Part shown: positions 36,203 through 44,336 of the stretch, piece after piece
Position numbering within the stretch: the stretch's first letter is position 1
Layout: every line of letters begins with the position of its first letter
Origin: Xanthobacter sp. NM-59
GTDB lineage: Bacteria; Pseudomonadota; Alphaproteobacteria; Rhizobiales; Xanthobacteraceae
NCBI RefSeq assembly: GCF_021401125.1
Contig: NZ_JACBFQ010000008.1
Coordinates: forward strand, 1 to 64,000
Length of the DNA: 64,000 nt
Reading direction: 5' to 3'
Position numbers and translations under genes: made by a program
Notes under the pieces: model-generated
Database searches by the model: none
What the model was told of the DNA's origin: nothing
What the model saw: only the letters and a program-made list of their open reading frames with translations

Positions 36203-36712
36203 TTACCCCTTCTTTGCATTCCGCTTCGCGAGGCGCTTAGCGGTCTTTTCGATTTCCCGGCCCAACTCTTCCTTGATGATGCCGGACACCTTGTCCTGAT
36301 TGGCTCGGAACGCCGGCCCGAGAAACGGTTGGGCCGGCTGCTTGATGGTGCCGAACTCTGCGAAGTGGGCCCGGTACAGGGCCGTTCCCACCTGAACCGT
36401 GGCGGAGAGGCTCTTGCCCGCGTCCGCCTTGTTCGCGGCACGGGCAGCGGCAGCGGCTTCCGTGCGGCTGGCACCTTCCGTCATGGCCTGGGCGAACGCA
36501 GTCTTGCCGGCGCTGCTGCGGTTGATCCTGACGCCGATGCTGCTCTTCAACTCGCCGGTGTCGAAAGGTGCCCAGTTCTGCGCATCTTTCTTGATCGGTT
36601 CGGCCGCCTTCTTCAGCGTCCGCTCAAGAATGTTGCGCTGCGTCGCCTTCTTGAACTGGGCAAGATTCTTGTCCAGCTCGCGGAGGCCGTCAATCTTCAC
36701 CTTCATCTTCAT
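36203..36712 (-). CDS. HK97 gp10-like head-tail/neck protein
   Basis: A 169-aa protein with MKMKVKIDGLRELDKNLAQFKKATQRNIL and then DTGELKSSIGVRI, both typical of the HK97 gp10 family. Later comes ALYRAHFAEFGTIKQPAQPFLGPAFRAN. Such proteins work at the head-tail junction. The start at 36712 overlaps the terminase stop (ATGA), so it is coupled. The tail-completion and major tail tube genes expected next are absent. Confidence 0.8.
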   Translation of the reverse strand: MKMKVKIDGLRELDKNLAQFKKATQRNILERTLKKAAEPIKKDAQNWAPFDTGELKSSIGVRINRSSAGKTAFAQAMTEGASRTEAAAAARAANKADAGKSLSATVQVGTALYRAHFAEFGTIKQPAQPFLGPAFRANQDKVSGIIKEELGREIEKTAKRLAKRNAKKG

Positions 36713-38313
36713 GCCAGCACCATGAGGTCGGGCGTCCATTCCTCGCTATCGTAGATGGAACCCCCATCGCCGGCCGCCGCGAGGCTGACGGCCATCCAGG
36801 CGGCGAAGGCGCCATCGATGCGGCCGGTGCTCTTGCCCTTGTGCATGGTGCGGTTGCCGGCCTGATCGGTATGGATCGCCACATTGTCGAAGCACCAGCG
36901 CAGCACCGGATGGCCGCCGTGCCGGAACCTGCCCTGCAACACGGCCCGCTCGATCTCCGACAGGGCGGGCGATTGTGTCACCCACCCGAGCTGCATCGTC
37001 TGCACCGGCAAGCCGTCGTCCAGCAGCGGCGACATGACGGGCTGGGCATAGGCCCGGTCGAAGCCGATCTCGCGCACGGGGAAGCGGGCGCACAGGTCGC
37101 GGATGCAGTCCTCAATGGCGCGATAGTCCACCACCTGCCCCGGCGTGGGGGTGAGGAAGCCCTGTTCCGCCCACAGGGGATAGGGCACGCCATCCCGTTC
37201 CGCCCGAGTGCGCAGGGCTTCCTCAGGGCAGAACAGCCAGGGATGGACGATGTAGCCGCCTTCCCCGTCCCGCCAGCACGCCACCACGGCGGTGAGGTCG
37301 GTGGTGACGCTCATGTCCACCCCGATCCAGCACGGTTGATCCGCCAGGGCGTCGAGGTCCACCGTGCCGGCGCAGGCGTCATAAAGCCCCATGTCGAGGA
37401 AGGGGCTCGCGGACTGGTCCAGCCAGCGGTTGAGGTTGAACTGCAAGAACTGGTCGCGGGCATGGGGCGAGAGGATCGCCTTGCGGGCCTCGTCGCGGAA
37501 GCCTTCAAGGTCGGGATAGCCGTGCACCATGCCGGGGTTGAGCCGCGCCCACACCGCTTCGCTCTGCCAGTCGTCCCCCTCTTCCAGCATGAAGATGGCC
37601 GGCAGCGTGGCGGGATCATCGATCTCACCCTTCTGCACCTTCATGGCGTAGTCCACCGTCTTCCAGGCGAGGTTCTCCTGTCCCCGGCCCGAGGTGGTGG
37701 CGACGATGAGAAGCGTCTCGGGAACCTTCACCAGCGCGGAGGTGAGGGCTTCCCATTGCTTGCGACCCGCAGTGCCCTCCCAGACGTGCAGCTCGTCGGC
37801 AATCACCACGTTGGGCGTCTTGCCGTGCTGGGTCTTTCCGTCCGAGGCGACGGCCCGATAGGTGACGCGCTGGTCTGGAAAGCTGATCTCCGACTTGTAG
37901 GGCAGCGCGCGCAGGTGCTTCGCCATGCGGCGGTCGCCCGCCACGATCAGGTCAACCTCGCGATAGAGCTCAAGCGCCTGATCGTGCGCCGATGCCGCAG
38001 ACACGATGAGCCCGCCCGGCTGGCGCTCCGGCCCCATCAGATGCAGCAGCGTGATGGCCGCGCAAAGGGAGGTCTTCCGGTTACCGCGCGGCACCACCAG
38101 CACCAGGCGCCGCGCCACGCGCGAGCCATCCGCGTGCCGGGGGCCGTAGAGCCGGCGGATGATCCGCTCTTGCCAGGGGTCGAGGGTGAAGGGGTGCCCC
38201 GGCGCCCGGCTCTTGGGGTGCTTCAGCTTGCGCAGCCACTGCACCGCCCGTTCGCCACAGCCCAGCGAATCGGGGATCTCCGAGCCGTCGTCAATCCAAG
38301 AGGGAATCATCAT
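36709..38313 (-). CDS. Phage terminase large subunit
   Basis: A 534-aa packaging motor. The ATPase Walker A-like motif is VPRGNRKTS, with Walker B NVVIADELHVWEG and the coupling region LLIVATTSGRG. The nuclease acidic centre is at WIGVDMSVTTDLTAVV, with further acidic positions near the C-terminus (GRIDGAFAAWMA). It overlaps the small-subunit gene by 23 bases. Full length, with no visible break, so packaging capacity looks intact. Confidence 0.92.
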   Translation of the reverse strand: MMIPSWIDDGSEIPDSLGCGERAVQWLRKLKHPKSRAPGHPFTLDPWQERIIRRLYGPRHADGSRVARRLVLVVPRGNRKTSLCAAITLLHLMGPERQPGGLIVSAASAHDQALELYREVDLIVAGDRRMAKHLRALPYKSEISFPDQRVTYRAVASDGKTQHGKTPNVVIADELHVWEGTAGRKQWEALTSALVKVPETLLIVATTSGRGQENLAWKTVDYAMKVQKGEIDDPATLPAIFMLEEGDDWQSEAVWARLNPGMVHGYPDLEGFRDEARKAILSPHARDQFLQFNLNRWLDQSASPFLDMGLYDACAGTVDLDALADQPCWIGVDMSVTTDLTAVVACWRDGEGGYIVHPWLFCPEEALRTRAERDGVPYPLWAEQGFLTPTPGQVVDYRAIEDCIRDLCARFPVREIGFDRAYAQPVMSPLLDDGLPVQTMQLGWVTQSPALSEIERAVLQGRFRHGGHPVLRWCFDNVAIHTDQAGNRTMHKGKSTGRIDGAFAAWMAVSLAAAGDGGSIYDSEEWTPDLMVLA

Positions 38314-38689
38314 CTTCGCTGTCCCTCATGGTGGGGCGGGAACGGCTCACCGGCGTGAGGCCCAATTCGCTACCGAGCTGGCGCAGTTGCGTCATGGCGT
38401 CGTGGCGCAACTTGGCCGCCGGGTGCGGCTTGGGGATGCCGGCCTCCGTGCGATAGGTGAGGCCCTCGCTGGCGAGGATGCGGCACGCCTCTTGAAGCTG
38501 CCCGAATGCCGCGCAGTAGGCGGCAAGCGTCGGCAGGTCCGCTTCAGTCAGGGTGCGCCGCTCGTCCACCAGGATCGGCGCGACGCGCTTCCATTCCGCC
38601 TTCGCCTCCTTCGAGAGCCACGACGGGGCCGGGGGCACGGCGGTGACGGGCGCGGGTGTCACGATCTTGCCAGGGCGGGCGCCACGCAT
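38291..38689 (-). CDS. Phage terminase small subunit, P27 family
   Basis: A 132-aa product. The family block is PSWLSKEAKAEWKRVAPIL, then LTEADLPTLAAYCAAFGQLQEA and HPAAKLRHDAMTQLRQLGSELGL. It recognises DNA for packaging by the large subunit. Two bases separate it from the connector gene. No pac or cos site could be located by eye. Confidence 0.88.
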   Translation of the reverse strand: MRGARPGKIVTPAPVTAVPPAPSWLSKEAKAEWKRVAPILVDERRTLTEADLPTLAAYCAAFGQLQEACRILASEGLTYRTEAGIPKPHPAAKLRHDAMTQLRQLGSELGLTPVSRSRPTMRDSEDDDSLLD

Positions 38690-38690
38690 C

Positions 38691-38990
38691 TCAGCACACC
38701 CGCTGCCGGTAGGGGTCGATCAGGTCGAAGAAGCCCAGGGGCGCTTCAGCCAAGTCGCCCGCCATGGTTGCCTCGCGGTTCGCATAGAGGTGCCCGGCAT
38801 AGAGCTTCATGGCGTGCACCAGGGGCTCGGGAACGCCATCGGTGAAATCGTCCAGCGGGCCGCACCAGCCTTCCACGACGCCGCGCGACGCCTCGATCAG
38901 GTGGGCGAAGAGGGCGTCTTCGTCGTCATGGTCGATCCGCAGATGCGCCTTGAGGTCAGCCAGCGGGAGAATGTCGAGGGTGTCGGGCAT
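38691..38990 (-). CDS. Phage head-tail connector protein (gp6-like)
   Basis: A 99-aa protein with LADLKAHLRIDHDDEDALFAHLIEAS and a C-terminal FDLIDPYRQRVC, the usual pattern of HK97 gp6-like connectors. It lies between the HNH gene and the terminase small subunit in the late operon. Confidence 0.85.
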   Translation of the reverse strand: MPDTLDILPLADLKAHLRIDHDDEDALFAHLIEASRGVVEGWCGPLDDFTDGVPEPLVHAMKLYAGHLYANREATMAGDLAEAPLGFFDLIDPYRQRVC

Positions 38991-39059
38991 GGCTAATTCA
39001 CGATTTCCCTAAGTTGAAACTCCAAATCGGCGCTCTCACTTGTGAATGGCGCTCACCGG

Positions 39060-39431
39060 TCAGGAAGCGAGGGGCGGAAGTCGGGAACCACCCCCGGTAT
39101 TTTCACGTCCGCGTTCGGTGGATTGCTTCCATCGGTCATGGCAGGGGCGGCATAGGGGAGCCCAGTTGCTCCGGTCCCAGAACAGCTTCCGGTCGCCACG
39201 GTGGGGAATGCGGTGGTCAACCACGGTGGCGGGGGCACCGCAGCGGGCGCAGGTCTTGTGCACCTTGAGGAAGGCCGCGCGCTCGCTCTGCCATTTGGAG
39301 TCGTAGCCTCGGGCCGCAGCGGTCGGGCGGCGCTTGTCCGCCGCGGCCTTGCGCTTCTGCTCACAGGGGCACAGCTCGCGAGGGGCGATCTTGTAGCCGC
39401 AGGCGCAGCGGCGAGGCGGGAGCATGGGCAT
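39060..39431 (-). CDS. HNH endonuclease
   Basis: A 123-aa protein starting MPMLPPRRCACGYKIAPREL. An N-terminal zinc knuckle (CACG...CPC) and a core HNH fold with CARCGAPATVVDHRIPHRGD and NWAPLCRPCHDRW are visible. Such nucleases beside terminase genes help HK97-type packaging. ATG 39431 is preferred because the upstream in-frame extension crosses a repeat-rich region. Confidence 0.88.
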   Translation of the reverse strand: MPMLPPRRCACGYKIAPRELCPCEQKRKAAADKRRPTAAARGYDSKWQSERAAFLKVHKTCARCGAPATVVDHRIPHRGDRKLFWDRSNWAPLCRPCHDRWKQSTERGRENTGGGSRLPPLAS

Positions 39432-39748
39432 TATGTGTCTTTCCGTCACTAGCCTTGCTCTTTCGTTGGGGAACAAGGGGAACATGGGGTACAATGTTGT
39501 TTTTACAGAGCATAATCCTGTTCCCCACCGTTCCATCACTTGGGGAACACGGGGAACAGGCGGGAGGGGCTGCATCGCGCGCGCCCCTCCCGGTGAGCCC
39601 TTCGCGGTGAAGGAAGCACCGCCGGTACTCGCGACCTTGCCCACCTTGACCCTCCTTGAACCGGCCTGAGCCGGGGGCGCCAGGGAGGTGGGCTTCACGC
39701 TATCGGGCCGGCCGCTACAGGCCCTCAATCAACGGCGCCCTAAGGGGA
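39432..39748. repeat. Gap between capsid and HNH genes with 9-bp GGGGAACA repeats
   Basis: 317 bases with no supported gene. Three tandem 9-mers (GGGGAACAA, GGGGAACAT, GGGGTACAA) occupy 39468-39494. Two more (GGGGAACAC, GGGGAACAG) lie at 39542-39559. An inverted TGTTCCCC sits at 39519-39526. The segment from about 39490 to 39520 is clearly AT-richer than its surroundings. It may be a regulatory or nuclease-target region. Confidence 0.55.
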
Positions 39749-41311
39749 TCAGCTCGCCATGATCTTCATGGTGCGCAGGGCCTCGGGCATCACCACCAGG
39801 CCACCGACACGCCGGCGGGCGTGGAATCGCACGATGCCCTTGGTGGCCTGGGTGTAGGGATCGCGCATGATCGAGAGACCCACCCGGTCGAAGATGCGAT
39901 AGGCGGTGCCGAAGTCGCCGAAGGCCATGGGCCGGGCATCGGCCGCCACATCCGCGAGGTCGGCGAACTCCATCACAGGCCGACCGAGAATGGTGGGCGG
40001 GTTGCCGGCGGCGAGGCTGTCCGCCCACAGATAGGTCCCATCCGTCGCCTTCAGCTTGCGCACGGTGGCCATGGTCTTGCGGTTCATGGCCCACACGGCC
40101 TGTCCCACATAGGCGGTGGGGATGGCGTGGTAGAGGTCAATCAGGCTGTCGCCGGTGAGGGCCGCCGCCGCGCCGCTCGCCACATCGGTGATGCCGGTAT
40201 CGGCGAGGAAGCCCATGGGCTGGCCGGTGCCGGAGCCGGCGACGAAGGCGGTCGCCTCCAGCTTGGCGAAGGCAAGGCCCAGCTCGGCGGCAAGCTCACC
40301 CTCGATGTTGAAGGCCGAATCTTCCAACAGGCGCTGCGACACGTCCACCCAGCACGCGGCCTCATGGGTGGTGACGCTCACCTGTTCGTATGCCGCCGTG
40401 GTCTCGGGGCGGTCGTCCGTCTCGCCCACCCAGGCCGCTGCCGGGGCGGAGGTGCGCCGGGGGATGATGGCGCCGCCGGAGGAAAGGCCGGCCACCCGCG
40501 CGACCTGCCGCATGGGGCTGAACTCGGTCACCGTCTTCAGGATCTCCGCCATCAGCGGGTCGGGCGCCACCAGGTAGCCGGCCGAAGCGTCGTTCGCCAC
40601 CGTGAGGGCCTTGCGCTCCACCTCGGGCACCAGGGCTTCGCCGCGCCGCAGGAAGGTCTCATAAGCCTTCTGTTCCAAGGTGCGGGAACCGGTGTCGGAG
40701 ATGATGCCGGGGCGGTTGAGCTTCGCTTCCAGCTTGTCCAGCCGGTCGGAAAGGCCCTTCTGCACCGGCTCCACCGCCTTCGTTACGATGGCCGCCACAT
40801 CCACGGTGGGCGCCTCGGTCTTGGTCTCCGGCGCTTCGGCCGTCGTTTCGCTCATGTCGGTTTGCTCCGCACCCTTCACAGCGGTCACGCGCGCGCCGGG
40901 GTGCATCGGCACGGTGACAAGAGAGACTTCCAAGAGGTCCAGAGCCGAGATGGTCCGGCCGCCGCCCTTGCGGGGAACGGCCTTCGTGGTCTGGAAGCCC
41001 ACGGAGAGGCCCTTGACGGCGCCGGCCCTCACCATGGCGTGCACCTCGCGGGCGCGGGCCACGTCATCGACCAGCATCTTGCCCTTCAGTCGCAGCCCAT
41101 CGGGGCTTTCGGTCGCTTCGGTCCAGGCGCCCACCGGGTCGCCCATGTCGTGGCCGAAGAGCATGGGGAGCGGCAGGCGGGCGCCCGCGAAGGCGCCCTT
41201 TTCGATCACGTCGCCCACGCGGTCCGGGAAGCCGAACGGCCAGGCGAGGCCCTCGATTTCCCCCGTGGCGCCGGCATCGATGGCCTTCAGCTCGATATCG
41301 AGGCGTTCCAT
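39749..41311 (-). CDS. HK97-type prohead protease-major capsid protein fusion
   Basis: A 520-aa chain. Residues 1-140 are an S78 prohead protease with His54 (LFGHDMGDP) and Ser103 (KGLSVGFQT). Residues 150-215 form a charged helical scaffold-like delta region. Residues 220-520 are the capsid fold, with PMRQVARVAGLSSGG, SRTLEQKAYETFL before it and KGIVRFHARRRVGG near the end. ATG 41311 overlaps the portal stop. An internal in-frame ATG at 40855 (MSETTAEAPE), with a GGAG about ten bases before it, could also make a 368-aa capsid-only product. Confidence 0.88.
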   Translation of the reverse strand: MERLDIELKAIDAGATGEIEGLAWPFGFPDRVGDVIEKGAFAGARLPLPMLFGHDMGDPVGAWTEATESPDGLRLKGKMLVDDVARAREVHAMVRAGAVKGLSVGFQTTKAVPRKGGGRTISALDLLEVSLVTVPMHPGARVTAVKGAEQTDMSETTAEAPETKTEAPTVDVAAIVTKAVEPVQKGLSDRLDKLEAKLNRPGIISDTGSRTLEQKAYETFLRRGEALVPEVERKALTVANDASAGYLVAPDPLMAEILKTVTEFSPMRQVARVAGLSSGGAIIPRRTSAPAAAWVGETDDRPETTAAYEQVSVTTHEAACWVDVSQRLLEDSAFNIEGELAAELGLAFAKLEATAFVAGSGTGQPMGFLADTGITDVASGAAAALTGDSLIDLYHAIPTAYVGQAVWAMNRKTMATVRKLKATDGTYLWADSLAAGNPPTILGRPVMEFADLADVAADARPMAFGDFGTAYRIFDRVGLSIMRDPYTQATKGIVRFHARRRVGGLVVMPEALRTMKIMAS

Positions 41312-42519
41312 CACACGGCCTCCGCATTGGTGGGACGTCCGGCATCTTCCTGCGGCGCAGCGGCGCCGGCCTGATTGGCCCCGGTGTTCGGGTTCGCGAA
41401 GGCATCGCCGCCGGCATAAGGCGGCAGGCCCTCCCAGGTGCGCGCTTCGTTGGGGTTGAGCACGCGGGAGGCGATGAGCGACGAATAGGCCGTGGCCCGG
41501 GCGCCGATGTCCGCGCGCGTGAGGTCGTCCCGGTCGAAGGTGATGCGCAGGCCGGCGGCGCGTTCCTCAGGCGTGAACAGGGCGCGGCGCAGGGCACCTT
41601 CCAGCGCGCGCAGCCAGGGTTCCAGCGTGTAGGTTAGGAACTCGCGGCCCATCTGTTCCGCGTTCGACCATGTGGCGCGCGAGAGGTCGAACAGCATCTG
41701 CGGCGGAACGCGGAAGGCGCGGGCAATGTCGAGGATCACCCCTTGCCGCAGCTCAACGAATTGCGCATCCACGCTTGACAGGGCGAGCTGTGCGTATTCG
41801 GCGCCACCTTCCAGAATGGCCGTGCCGCCGCTCTTGCCGCCACCGTGGGCAAGCTGCCACGCTTCCTTGATCCGCCGCAGGGCCTCGGGGGTGGTCTTAT
41901 CCTTCAGCGTGATCATCCCGGACGGGCGGGCACCGTTGCCGAACAGACGCGCCGCATGGGCATCAAGGGTGAGGGCAAGGCCGATGCTCTCCCGCGCCAG
42001 GGAGACGGGGGCACGGCCGAAGGGTGAGCGCAGATGGACGACGCTTCCAGAGGCAAGCAACTGGCCTTGAAGACGGTAGGTGGGCTCGCCCGTGCCGTGC
42101 GGGTCGTACTCCACCGTGATGTTGCCCGGCTGATAGTGGAGGATCTCCACCGGCCGGCCGGCCACCTTGTTCACCCAGGCGAGGCCGCCGGCGTCGTAGA
42201 TGAGAGCTTGGGCCACCAGATCGCGCAGGAAGCTGAAGGCGTCGGTCCAGTCGTTCACGTCACCGCGCAGCAGGGCCGCCGCCGGGTGGTCGCTCACCTC
42301 TTCGGCGCCGCGCATCACCTTCACGTCGAGGGTGGCGCCGGCTTCCGAGATGGCGCGCACTGCGCAGGCAACGGCCGGCACCGTGAGCGCGCTGGAAGGT
42401 CCGACATTCACCCCCGCAGCAGTCGGGCCGCCCGCGCCAAGAAGCGCCAGCAACGACGCATCAGGCGTGGCGATGGATTTACGCTCGGGCGTGAAGAGAT
42501 GGCGGAGGCGAGAGAACAT
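41311..42519 (-). CDS. Phage portal protein, HK97 family
   Basis: A 402-aa portal. Key blocks are SALTVPAVACAVRAISEAGA, the mid-domain DAHAARLFGNGARPSGMI, and SVDAQFVELRQGVILDIARAFRVPPQML. It forms the DNA entry vertex. It is the first structural gene in the late operon. The stop overlaps the capsid start region. Confidence 0.9.
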   Translation of the reverse strand: MFSRLRHLFTPERKSIATPDASLLALLGAGGPTAAGVNVGPSSALTVPAVACAVRAISEAGATLDVKVMRGAEEVSDHPAAALLRGDVNDWTDAFSFLRDLVAQALIYDAGGLAWVNKVAGRPVEILHYQPGNITVEYDPHGTGEPTYRLQGQLLASGSVVHLRSPFGRAPVSLARESIGLALTLDAHAARLFGNGARPSGMITLKDKTTPEALRRIKEAWQLAHGGGKSGGTAILEGGAEYAQLALSSVDAQFVELRQGVILDIARAFRVPPQMLFDLSRATWSNAEQMGREFLTYTLEPWLRALEGALRRALFTPEERAAGLRITFDRDDLTRADIGARATAYSSLIASRVLNPNEARTWEGLPPYAGGDAFANPNTGANQAGAAAPQEDAGRPTNAEAV

Positions 42520-42612
42520 GCGGCAAGAATTGCACGCGCGCCTGTCCCGTCAACTTCAGAATGTCAAGATGATGGAAGTAAATGTGATTGGATTGGCTTT
42601 GATTGGGCTGGA

Positions 42613-42975
42613 TTAGATGCCGCTCGTCTTGCGCAGCGCCTCAATCTCGATCCGCGCCAGCCGCTCGGCTTCGGAGCGCGAAAAGCCACCGTCATATTCG
42701 AGGATGGCCGCGCGCTCCTCGAAGGCGTCTCGCCATCTCGCTTCATCTCCGGCATCATCGTTTTCAGGTGTTACAAGGGTTACAGGTGTTACAAGATCTG
42801 CAAGTTGTTGATATAAAATTGTTTTTTCCACTACGCGACTTGTAACACCATGTGCGGGCGCTGGTGTTACGGGTGTTACAGCCGGCCGGCCCGTCGCCGT
42901 GCCGCCTTCGCGCAACCCGCGATCATGGGTGCGGGACTTGGAGGCGAAGACGGCGAAGCGGCTGAAGTCGGGCAT
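42613..42975 (-). CDS. Phage-element protein with VTP repeats, unknown function
   Basis: A 120-aa product. The middle contains short VTPVTP repeats encoded by 9-bp TGTAACACC units (at about 42,767-42,881). The C-terminal half, RDAFEERAAILEYDGGFSRSEAERLARIE, looks like a conserved helical domain I have seen in alphaproteobacterial phage replication regions but cannot name. A related, degenerate copy lies in inverted orientation near 49,331-49,456. Start and stop abut neighbouring genes. Confidence 0.6.
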   Translation of the reverse strand: MPDFSRFAVFASKSRTHDRGLREGGTATGRPAVTPVTPAPAHGVTSRVVEKTILYQQLADLVTPVTLVTPENDDAGDEARWRDAFEERAAILEYDGGFSRSEAERLARIEIEALRKTSGI

Positions 42976-44336
42976 CAGCCGAAGTCCCGCTCGGCATAGG
43001 TCGCGGGCTCGGCATCGCCAAGAATGCCGGCCGCGATGACGTAGCAGCGCACCGGATTAGCAAACCCTGGCAACCTCTGGAGGCTCTGGAGCTTCCCCCC
43101 GCCACCCGCCACCAGCAGCCCGCGCCCGTTCAGCACCTTCGCCACCGCTCCCGCGTCCAGGCCGGCGCACACCTCGCTTTTCCACGATTCCGGCAGCACC
43201 AGATATTCGATGCCGCCGCCTTCGGCCCGGCGCCGGAAGCCCACGCGGTTTGTGATGCGTTGGTCAATGGGCGCCCCGATGCCGTCGCGCGGCGCCAGTT
43301 CGCCCATGGCCTCGAAGCGCGAATTGCCGTGAAGCTCGATGAAGCGGCGCACGGCCGCGATGGCTTCCGTCTCTTCCGCCGGCTCGATACCGCCCCGCGC
43401 AGTGAGCCAGTCCCGGAAGCACCGGGCGGCGGCGCGCGTCGCCTCACCCTCGGGCCAGGGCAGGACACCGGCAGCGGTCGCCATCTCCCCGCCAGCGGCC
43501 ACCAGTCCGAAGCGGGCGGCAACGCGGCTCACCTGCCCATCGGCGGCCTTGGGGCAGTTCTCGGCAATGAACTCGTCCACATAGCCCTTCACCGTGGGCG
43601 CGATGGCGTCGAAATTGTTCACCAGCGTTTGCAGGAAGACGCGGGTGGGCGTGCCGTAGTGCTCGCCGGCCGCCATCTTCAGGTGCCGGGCGAAGGCATC
43701 GGCGGAAGGAAAGCCGTGCAGGTTCTCGAACAGGCCATGGCCCGCGCCGGCATCGGCCGGGATGTCCACAATCCGCACCTGTTGGCCGGCGGCGACCTTC
43801 CGGCCGCGCCCATCCTCCGCGATTTTGTCGGACAGGCTCAACTCGCCGCTGGAGAGGAACAGCAGGCGCCATTCGGCCGGGGGCCGCGCTGAACCATCCC
43901 GGCCGGCACGCGATTTGCCGACGCCATTCGCCAGCATGTAGGCGATTTGCCCAGCCTCGCGTCCATCCACCTGCCCCATCTCGTCGAGGCACAGCAGGCA
44001 GTCGCAGTGCATGGCCGCGACGCCTTCGAGCCCGTTGGAGGTGGCGCGCCAGGTGCGCACATAGCCCCGGATGCCACCGCCGCCCCAGGCCGAACCCGCC
44101 ACCACTAGCGCCGTGCTCTTCCCCGTGGAAGAGGCGCCCCGGAAGTGAAAGCCTCCGCTCTCCGCGCCGGCAGGATAGAGCAGCGGCGCCGCGAAGGCGG
44201 TCGAAAGCGCGAGCGCCAGCCGCGAATTGCCCACCGCGTACCGGCCGATATTCTCTTGCCAGCCCTCCAAGGTGCCGGCCTCCCGCAAGGCATGGTCCAC
44301 CGCGCCGTTGGTCTGGAGAATGATCCGCTCACCCAT
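42975..44336 (-). CDS. DUF927-type primase-helicase, C-terminal (ATPase) part
   Basis: A 453-aa segment beginning MGERIILQTNGAVDHALREAG. The Walker A is FHFRGASSTGKSTAL and the Walker B region is LLCLDEMGQVDGREAGQ, matching the DUF927 AAA-type core. The C-terminal part ends with a winged-helix-like region. The domain start lies in the preceding ORF: the two overlap by eight bases and join smoothly if one base is removed near 44330. Either a frameshift mutation or a coupled split gene explains this. Confidence 0.75.
   Translation of the reverse strand: MGERIILQTNGAVDHALREAGTLEGWQENIGRYAVGNSRLALALSTAFAAPLLYPAGAESGGFHFRGASSTGKSTALVVAGSAWGGGGIRGYVRTWRATSNGLEGVAAMHCDCLLCLDEMGQVDGREAGQIAYMLANGVGKSRAGRDGSARPPAEWRLLFLSSGELSLSDKIAEDGRGRKVAAGQQVRIVDIPADAGAGHGLFENLHGFPSADAFARHLKMAAGEHYGTPTRVFLQTLVNNFDAIAPTVKGYVDEFIAENCPKAADGQVSRVAARFGLVAAGGEMATAAGVLPWPEGEATRAAARCFRDWLTARGGIEPAEETEAIAAVRRFIELHGNSRFEAMGELAPRDGIGAPIDQRITNRVGFRRRAEGGGIEYLVLPESWKSEVCAGLDAGAVAKVLNGRGLLVAGGGGKLQSLQRLPGFANPVRCYVIAAGILGDAEPATYAERDFG

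Noticed and set aside
36841-38358. 505-codon plus-strand ORF over the terminase
   Set aside because: Antisense to an intact large terminase with Walker and nuclease motifs.
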